Assembly: GCA_023614405.1 (NCBI GenBank) | Contig: JAJUPC010000039.1 | Span: forward strand, 434,001 to 498,000 | Length of the DNA: 64,000 nucleotides | Direction: 5' to 3' | Source of the DNA: Avena insularis | Lineage: Eukaryota; Streptophyta; Magnoliopsida; Poales; Poaceae | In this document: positions 56,285-64,000 of the stretch, piece after piece | Layout: the number at the start of each line of letters is the position of its first letter | Numbering within the stretch: the stretch's first letter is position 1 | Position numbers and translations under genes: made by a program | The notes under the pieces: generated by a model | Told to the model about the DNA's origin: nothing | Database searches by the model: none | Seen by the model: the letters and a program-made list of their open reading frames with translations, nothing else

Positions 56285-57768
56285 GTGCGCCTCATTCTTA
56301 GGCTGTGGATGTGGCTTTGCCAATGGATCTGCAACGTTTGCATCCATGTGTACCTTACATAGCTTGATAACACCATGATCCACGAACTAGCGAATCAGGT
56401 GGTATCGCATGAGTATACGTTTGTTCTTCTAGTGTTGTCTAGGTTCCTTGGCTTGTGCAATAGCACCATTGTTGTCACAATACACGTCTAACGGATTGGA
56501 CGAGCCCTGGACCACACCAAGATCAATCAGGAAGTTTCTGATCCAAACAACTTCCTTTGCCGCCTCCGAGGCAGCAATATACTCAGCCTCTATTGTAGAT
56601 GCAGACACAGTCTCTTGCTTGGAACTCTTCCAGCTCACAGCCCCTCCGTTCATTACAAACATGTATCCAGATTGTGAACAAGAATCATCAGAGTCAGTAA
56701 GGTAACTCGCCTCCGTGTAACCCCTTACACTGAGTTCAACCTCGCCTCCATAAACTAGGAACACATCCTTAGTCCTTCTCAAGTACTTAAGAATGTTCTT
56801 AACTGCTGCCTAGTGGATTTGTACTGGGTCTACCTGGTATCTTCTCACAACACTTGGAGCATAGGAAACATTTGGCCTAGTACAAATCATGGCATACATG
56901 ATGGACCCGACTGTCCAAGCATACGGAATCACACTCATCCTACTTTGCTCATCAGTTGTCGAGGGACACCGAGTCTTTATAAGTCTTATGCCATGGGACA
57001 TCGGTAAGAACCCCTTCTTAGACGATTCCATGTTGAACTTCTTCAACACTTTGTCCAAATATGTACTTTGACTCAATCCAATGAGCCGCCTGGATCTATC
57101 TCTATAGATCCTGATTCCTAGTATGTAAGTTGCCTCACCCAAGTCCTTCATTGAGAAACTCCTTTCCAATGACTTCTTGGTTTCTTGCAACATCTGGACA
57201 TCATTTCCAATCAATAATATGTCATCCACATATAAGATCAGAAGTTTACTTTGCAACCACTAAACTTCTTGTATAAACAAGAATCATGATCACTCTTGAT
57301 GAAGTCAAACGAATTTACTACCTCATCAAAGCGAATGTTCCAACTTTGAGATGCTTACTTCAATCCATAAATGGATTTCTGAAGTTTGCATACCTTGTCA
57401 GCATTAGCCGGATCGACAAAACCCCAAAATGATAAAGGTAGATCTGTCTGACTCATCATTGATCATACCATGTCCAACAAGGTCCGATTCCACCGTTCTA
57501 ACACACCGTTCCTCTATGGTGTACCCGGCGGAGTGAGCTGAGGAACTATTCCACAACTTTTCAGATGGTCATCAAACTCGTCGCTCATGTACTCGCCTCC
57601 TCGGTCCAACCGAAGAAACTTTATTTTCGTGCCGAGTTGATTCTGTACTTCATTCTAGAATTCTATGAACCTTTCAAAGGCTTCCGACTTATGTTTCATC
57701 AAGTAGACATATCCATATCTACTCAAATGATCAGTGAAGGTAATGTAGTACTCATAACCACCCCTGGC
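56285..57768 (-). pseudogene. Copia RT-RNase H remnant with internal deletion, copy 2
   Basis: Reading leftwards: integrase fragment (57768 to about 57460), then a direct join at about 57421 into the middle of RT, skipping the end of integrase, the linker and the first third of RT. RT continues with ILYVDDILLIGND (57256-56810; frameshift near 57250, stop at 56810) and RNase H (RRTKDVFLVYGGEVELSVRG, GGAVSWKSSKQE, EAEYIAASEAAKE) to about 56429 and beyond. It keeps tryptophan where copy 1 has the TAG at 18886. Confidence 0.88.
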
Positions 57769-59060
57769 TGTTGAAGGAAATATGCCCTAGAGGCAATCAT
57801 AGAGATGATTGTATTTCATATGTATCCATGAGTTATTATAATGTTCCTTGAATATCCATATATTAGGCAACTTGTATTGATTGGCAATTATGTGAATTGT
57901 TTGTGAAACTCTTTACTTGTATGGTTATCTAATAATTGTCCCTAGTCGGAGTTCATGTGAGGACACACGTGAATACTAGACTAGCGCATCGATTGGTTGA
58001 TGACTATGTTTCGCAAGTCATAGACATGGAGATGTCAAACCAATGATGTGGACACATGTTATGAACATGGGGTTGGACTGACCCAACATGAGACTGGCAA
58101 TAATACTTGCAGCTCTCTCTACACATCGTGTACGTTTTGTCCTTAGACCTGAGATTGTCGCATGTACTTGAGATGTGGATCGACCTACTTTCGGCCTATC
58201 AAACACTACTCCATAACTGGGTAGTTATAAAGGTAGCTTTCAGGTTTGTCCTGATACATGCTGCAAGACATCGGTCAATCAAGATGGGATTTGCCCCTCT
58301 CTACTTGAGAGAGATATCTCTGGGCCCCTCGAGTGATCGGATCCAGAAATGCATGGCCCTGCTACATATGGTTAAGAGTTAACCCAGTAAAGGGATTCCG
58401 AATCACAGTATCGAGAAAGAGAGGTCAGCTTGGAGCTAGACCAAATATCGTGAGGCAAAGGGAAAGACATGTACTCAATCTTGTGATGGTTCGTCCGAAT
58501 GATCTTTATATGCGTTTAGGAGTTGGCACGTCTTGCCAGAGGTAGCTACCAACTATTGACGGAGTAAGTGTACTCGTGTCATGTCTATACGTGAATGAAC
58601 CTATAGGGTCACACACTTTAGGGGCTGGAAGCCTAATGAGGATTGGATCCGAATTAGACCAGGCTTAGGCTGCTAATGTAGAAGCCCACCAGGGATGCCT
58701 ATATAAGAGACAGTGGGGCGAGCTGAATAGGGTTGAGCATTCCACCCAGCCGCCACTCCTCTTCCGCCTGTGTTGCACGTGCAGACCTAGCAGTCTGGCG
58801 TGTGATGGCTTCCACTCCGGACGTGTGGATACCTCGGAGGTGCTGCATCTATAGCACTTGGACGAGCCGCGCAAAGGGGAGATGCTCGTGGGACGAGGAC
58901 GAGGAGGAGACATAGAACATCTGCACTGCCATGACGTACTTCATCGAGTTCCGCACCAGCGCGTCTAGCGGTAATCACGTGATCTATGAGAATAGTATTC
59001 CTGGTTGATGCGGTACAAAATTTTGATTTTTCGATAGTGTAGCCTACCCGTTACCCTATA
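57769..59060 (+). repeat. 5' LTR of the plus-strand copia, copy 2
   Basis: It starts TGTTGAAGGAAATATGCCC, flanked on the left by CTGGC, and ends near CGTTACCCTATA. It is 1292 bp against 1303 bp in copy 1. One difference is loss of a GCTGCTAATGG repeat unit at about 58670. Confidence 0.85.
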
Positions 59061-59061
59061 G

Positions 59062-59074
59062 TGGTATTAGAGCC
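59062..59074 (+). other. Primer-binding site of the plus-strand copia, copy 2
   Basis: TGGTATTAGAGCC differs by one C-to-T change from the intact TGGTATCAGAGCC in copy 1 (22204). Confidence 0.9.
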
Positions 59075-60431
59075 GATGTTGTTCAGTCATAGGTTTGGGA
59101 ATTTTGCATATGGTGATATGTAGATTTATATGAGTGATGTGATCGTTTGTATGGCAGTGGTTCTTGATTGATCTATGATCTTATTTTCCGTAATTGTGAC
59201 TCTAAGGTCGTCGAACGACTTACCCCTACCGGTCGGTTTCTGCCATCGGGGTAGACAGTGACACATAAATCCTTTTGAATCACGCGAAGATCAATATGAT
59301 TGATCGAATCGGGAATTAGATCTAAATCGACGTACCATGATCAAAGGAGTTTGGTCGAATCGGAACTATGGTTGGTTTATGGTAAATCTAATTTGCCGAT
59401 CAAAATCCTTAAAGAAAATTGTATAGATACCGCGAGGGGAGCTGCCCCTTCAAACCCCGCAGGGGGAGACCCCCCTTACTCGTAGCCCCTTTTCTATCAC
59501 GTTAAAGTTCATAGGTGCTACGATTTCACATGATCCGGTAGAATGCGATTCTATGCACAACTTGTTTTTGCAGGATGTATGTGATCAGTATGGCCCAAAA
59601 ATGTATGTGATGCATGTATGTATTTTTCATGACCTGCGTGTCGTGAGTAGAGCAACACGGCTGGAGCCATATGTGTTGTCAATTATTGTAATGGTCTGTG
59701 TGCCAACTTGTGATGATCCCAATACCATGTAATTTTCATTACTAGCTGTTAGGAGTAATAGCTTGTATTAGTTCTTGGAGAACTCATCACTTGGAGGATG
59801 GCTCGCATAGAGCATGAAGATGGAGATCATCATGGTGGACAGGTTCTATGGCGATGGATATCACCATGAGAAAAATGGGCCATACTATATCACATCTATG
59901 TGAATGCTATTCTTATACGTTTTACTACTATGCATGCTTAGATGATAGAAGTAGAACGATCCCTCACAAAGTTTCAGTTAAACCATGCCCTTCCAACCAA
60001 ACCTTGCACCATCCTATGCCCTGTACAATCGTTGGTGGGTCTATGAAATTAGGGTGTCACGGTTTTCCTTGGCTGGATGGGTTTGTATCGGATACCTACA
60101 CGCATAGGGGTTGGTGAGCTTAACAACGTCATCTTAACAGTTAAGGACCTTGGGGCATAAAGGTTGGGCGCCTAGTTTTGACATAGAGATGTCACCCAAC
60201 AACAAGAGTCATATGTGATATGATTAGCAAAGGTTGCTTACCGATTTACCTTGTCTTCTAGCAGTGATGCTAAAGCTCACTAGTCGACTTGTTAATTGTG
60301 GATCTTGAATCACTTAGTATCAATAGAGGGATGTTAATTTAAGTGGGAGTATATGCTATTAAATTGTTTAATATGTTTTACTCTTTCATGGTTACATGGC
60401 TTAGTATTTTGCATATTTTTGTTGTAGATCA
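59075..60431 (+). other. Copia leader region, copy 2
   Basis: It matches 22217-23554. The open frame of copy 1 (22442-22882) is closed here by an indel near 59470. A 30-bp insertion relative to copy 1 occurs at about 60160 (GGTTGGGCGCCTAGTTTTGA). No gene was seen. Confidence 0.65.
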
Positions 60432-61258
60432 ATGGCACCGAACAATTCATCACCTTTTGCTTTGCGTTCCATTCTTGAAAAGGATAAACTAAATGGAACA
60501 AACTATTCGGACTGGGTCCGTAACCTGAGAATCATTCTCAGGGCTGAGAAAAAGGAAATTGTTCTGGATACCCCAATCCCGGATGAACCTGCTGATAATG
60601 CAACTGCTGCCCTTAAGAATGCCTACAAGAAAGCATGTGATGAATCTCTTGAGGTTAGCTGCCTTATGCTTGCATGCATGGAACCTGATCTTCAAAAGCA
60701 GTTTGAGGATCAGGAAGCGTACGATATGATCGTTGCGCTTAAGGACATGTTCTAGACTCAGGCTAGGACTGAGAGGTACAATGTCGCTAAGTCCTTTGTG
60801 GAATGCAAGCTGGCAGAGGGAGCAGTTGTAGGCCCTCATGTGATCAAAATAGTTGGATACATCAAACTTTGGAAAAGCTTGGTTTTCCATTAGGCCAAGA
60901 GTTGTCCACTGATTTCATTTTGGCATCTCTTCCATCTAGCTATGGTCATTTCATTTCGAACTACCATATGCATGGGGTGGAGAGGGGCCTTAATGAATTA
61001 TGTGGGATGCTGAAAACAACAGAATGTGACATTAACAAGTGTGCAGGGCATAGCCATGTGATGGCTGTGCAGAACAAGCCTAGCTTCCAGAAAAAGGGCA
61101 CTTCTTTGCAGAAGAAGAAGGGCAAGGCTAAGGATACGATCCCTAAGCCAAACCCTGCGCCCAAGCAAAAGGCTGGACCTGTAGGAGACACTGAGTGTTT
61201 TTTTGGCAAGAATATGGCCACTGGAAGAAAAACTGCAGCAAGTACCAGGCTTCTTTGA
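60432..61258 (+). pseudogene. Copia gag, copy 2
   Basis: ATG 60432 (MAPNNSSPFALRSILEKDKL) to a TAG at 60753 (MVALKDMF-stop), a new stop relative to copy 1. It carries the same one-base frameshift as copy 1 (near 60865), after which LEKLGFPLGQELSTDFIL continues. The zinc-knuckle region is further altered (ECFFGKNM or, in the other frame, CFFWQEYGHWKKNCSKY). Confidence 0.9.
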
Positions 61259-64000
61259 AGAATGGTGGAACTAAGAGTACTTCCCACTCAGGTACGCTTG
61301 TTGTAAATGTTGTGGACATTTTTCTCGCAGATTCTTATGTTAACTCTTGGGTATTTGATACCGGATCGGTTGTTCATATTTGCAATTCGATGCAGGGGCT
61401 AATAAGAACTAGAGAAGTGCAGAAAGGCGAAGTGGATTTTTGCGTCGGAAATAAAGCAAGGGTTGCTGCATTGTTCGTTGGTGTCATGCAACTTCACCTT
61501 CCGTCAGGATTTATTATGGAGTTAAATAATTGTTATTACATTCCTAGTATGGGTCGAAACATTTTATCACCTTCATGTTTGATGAGGGATGGTTATTCAT
61601 TCGCGAGTGCAAACAATGGTTGTGTAATCTCTAAGAATGCTATGTTTATGGCTGATGCTCCCATTGTGAATGGGTTATTTATTTTAAATCTTGATGATGC
61701 ATTTGTTTACAATGTTAGTGCTAAAAGGCTTCGGCCTAATGATTTGAGACCTACCTATTTATGGCATTGTCGGTTGGGGCATATAAGTGAAAAGCGGATG
61801 AAGAAGCTCCATGGTGATGGTCTTCTAACTTTGTTTGATTTCGAATCATACGAGACATGTCAAGCTTTTTTACTTGGAAAGATTACCAAGACGCCTTTTA
61901 CGGGTTTTCCCGAGAGAGCGACAGACTTGTTGGAACTCATACATACTGATGTATGTGGACCAATGAGCACGACAGCCACAGGAGGAAATCACTACTTCAT
62001 ACTTTCACTAATGATTTTAGTAGATATGGCTATGTCTACTTGATGAAGCATAAGTATGAAACTTTTGAAAAGTTCAAAGAGTTTCAGAGTGAGGTAGAGA
62101 ATCAACGTGGCAAGAAAATAAAGGCCTTGCGATCTGATCGCGGAGGTGAATGTTTGAGTCACGAGTTTAGCAATCATCTTAAGAGTTGCGGAATTTTTCC
62201 ACAACTCACGCCGCCCGGAACGCCTCAAAGAAACAGGGTCTCTGAACAGCGTAATCGAACTTTGTTGGACATGGTTCGATCGATGATGAGCCAGTCGGAT
62301 TTACCATTATTATTTTGGGGTTACGTGCTAGAAACAACAGCTTTCACACTAAACAGGGTACCGTTTAAATCCGTAGTTAAGACACCATATGAGATGTGGA
62401 CTGGAAAGAATCCCAGTTTGTCTTTTCTAAAGATTTTGGGTTGTGATGCATTTGTTTAGCGACTTCAGTTGGACAAGCTAACAACCAAATCGGATAAGTG
62501 CATTTTTGTGGGATACCCAAGGGAAACCTTAGGGTATTACTTCTACAACTGAGAAGAGGGCAAAGTGTTTGTCGCTCGTAGCGGTGTTTTACTAGAGAAA
62601 GAGTTCCTCACAAAGGGAACGAGTGGAAGGTCGGTGCGACTTGAAGAAGTTCAAGATGAGCCAGTCGGGGATGCTTCTACGAGTGATGCTATTGTAGCAG
62701 AACAAGTTGAGGAACCCGTGGCAATAGAAGCACCACAACCACAAAGGTCGGCGAGGCTCCACGAAGCGCGAGAGTTATTATTATTAGACAATGATGAGCA
62801 TGTGACCTATGCATAAGCGATGGTGGACCCAGACTCTAAGAAATGGTCGATTGCCATGAGATCCGAGATAGAGTCCATGGGAGACAATCATGTTTGGAAC
62901 TTGGTTGACCTGCCTGATGGTTTTTAAGCCATCGAGTGCAAGTGGATCTATAAGAAGAAGATTGATATGGATGGAAATGTTCACATCCATAAAGCTCGAA
63001 TTGTTGCAAAAGGTTTTCGACAAGTTCAAGGAGTTGACTACGACGAGACTTTCTCGCCCGTAGCGATGCTTAAATCTATACGGATTATTCTAGCCATTGC
63101 TGCATATTTCGATTATGAAATATGGCAGATGGACGTCAAGACGGATTTCTTAAATAGACTTACTTAGGATGTATATATGATACAACCTGAAGGTTTTATC
63201 GATCCAAACAATGATGGAAAGATATGCAAACTTCAAAAGTCTATTTATGGGCTGAAGCAAGCATCTCAGAGTTGGAACATTCGATTTGATGAAGTTGTAA
63301 AGGAGTTTGGCTTCACCAAAAACGAATAAGAACCTTGTGTGTATAAGAAAGAAAATGGGAAATCACTTGTGTTTCTAATCTTATATATGGATGACATATT
63401 ACTGATTGGAAATGACATTCCTATGCTCGAGTCTGTTAAGACCTCACTGAAAAATAGTTTTTCTATGAAGGACTTGGGAGAAGCGACATACATTCTGGGC
63501 ATCAAGATCTATAGAGATAGATCAAGGAGGCTAATTGGATTAAGCCAGAGTACGTACATTGACAAAGTGTCGAAATGGTTCAGCATGGAAGAGTCTAAGC
63601 AGGGGTTCTTGCCCATGTCTCACGGCATTAAACTCAGCAAGACTCAGTGTCCTTCGACCATTAATGAGCGAGAGCGCATGAGTAGGGTTCCATATGCTTC
63701 GGCTATTGGATCCATCATGTATGCAATGACATGTACTCGCCTAGATGTTTCCTATGCTCTAAGTGTTACGAGCAGATACCAGGCTGATCCAGGTGAGAGT
63801 CACTGGACAGCGGTAAAGAATATCCTTAAGTACTGGAGAAGGACTAAGGATATGTTCCTAGTTTATGGAGGTGAGGTTGAACTCAGAGTAAAGGGTTACA
63901 CAGATGCGAGTTACCTTAACGACTCAGATGACTCGAAATCACAATCAGGTTATGTGTTTGTCATGAATGGTGGTGCTGTGAGCTGGAAAAGTTCCAAGCA
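61195..64000 (+). pseudogene. Copia pol, copy 2: protease, integrase, RT, RNase H start
   Basis: Protease (WVFDTGSVVHICNS), pre-integrase zinc region (WHCRLGHISEKRMKKLH, with CQAF where the second Cys of CxxC is expected), integrase start HTDVCGPM, frameshift near 61990, then FSRYGYVYLMKHKYETF, LRSDRGGEC, QRNRVSEQRNRTLLD, giving the D, D, E catalytic set. A stop at 62457 follows, then a linker with stops near 62550, 62814 and 62926. RT: ECKWIYKKK, VAKGFRQVQGVDYDETFSPV, LILYMDDILLIGND, LGIKIYRDRSRR, with stops near 63165 and 63327. RNase H begins (VKGYTDASYLNDSDD) and runs to the window edge at SWKSSK. The breakpoint homology with copy 1 ends at 61641, within the protease. Confidence 0.94.

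Larger units (their letters stand above)
55085..57768 (-). mobile_element. Minus-strand copia remnant, duplication copy 2, with 873-bp deletion
   Basis: It matches 17342-20899 in the same orientation but lacks the sequence equivalent to 19677-20549. The LTR lies at 55085-56213, with its start mutated to TATTGGG on the minus strand. The right end again stops in integrase at the plus-strand LTR. Confidence 0.9.
57769..64000 (+). mobile_element. Plus-strand Ty1/copia element, duplication copy 2, runs off the window
   Basis: It is the same element as 20900-24765, here continuous past the breakpoint position (61641). LTR, primer-binding site, leader, gag, protease, integrase, RT and the start of RNase H are all present, all with stops. 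The 3' end is not in the window. Confidence 0.93.

Noticed and set aside
11870..61641. Duplication as an assembly artefact
   Set aside because: The copies differ at scattered positions, have private indels (873-bp and 46-bp deletions) and private insertions with proper target duplications.

Overview
The window is plant nuclear DNA, most likely from a large Triticeae-type grass genome (wheat or barley group). It consists wholly of nested transposable elements. I find no credible host gene, rRNA gene, CRISPR array or bacterial-style operon. Nearly every coding stretch is transposon-derived and carries stop codons or frameshifts.

Layout. (1) 1-6914: 3' part of a Ty3/gypsy chromovirus, a degenerate pol ending in a chromodomain followed by a 4.43-kb 3' LTR. 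(2) 6915-11321: 3' part of a second gypsy element whose LTR is cut off after about 320 bp. (3) 11322-17341: 3' part of a Tat-lineage gypsy element ('copy A') carrying a spliced antisense gene. (4) 17342-20899: a minus-strand Ty1/copia remnant. (5) 20900-24765: the 5' part of a plus-strand copia element inserted into the minus-strand one. (6) 24766-55084: a second copy ('copy C') of segment 3, split by two later insertions: a complete 11.75-kb CACTA transposon (25786-37538, duplication TCA) and a complete 13.07-kb Tat-lineage gypsy element ('copy B', 41363-54435, duplication GTAGT). (7) 55085-64000: a second copy of segments 4 and 5, with the plus-strand copia running off the window.

The main structural result is that 11870-24765 and 24766-61641 are two copies of one roughly 12.9-kb segment in direct orientation, joined at a breakpoint at 24765/24766. 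Copy 1 keeps the empty sites for both the CACTA and gypsy B insertions, so the order of events is: copia and gypsy nesting, tandem duplication, then CACTA and gypsy B insertion in copy 2 only, plus an 873-bp microhomology deletion in copy 2.

The most interesting biology is inside the CACTA element. It has two gene blocks (a TNP2-type transposase, and a Transposase_24/DUF8039 protein with a ULP1-like C-terminus). Matching hairpin leaders with compensating base changes lie upstream of both genes. A 114-bp palindrome of subterminal-type repeats separates them. A small reading frame near the right end combines an RNase H1 N-terminal (Cauli_VI-type) domain with a transmembrane segment. The gypsy elements carry a multi-exon antisense gene of the 'putative gypsy type transposon' family with several visible GT-AG introns.
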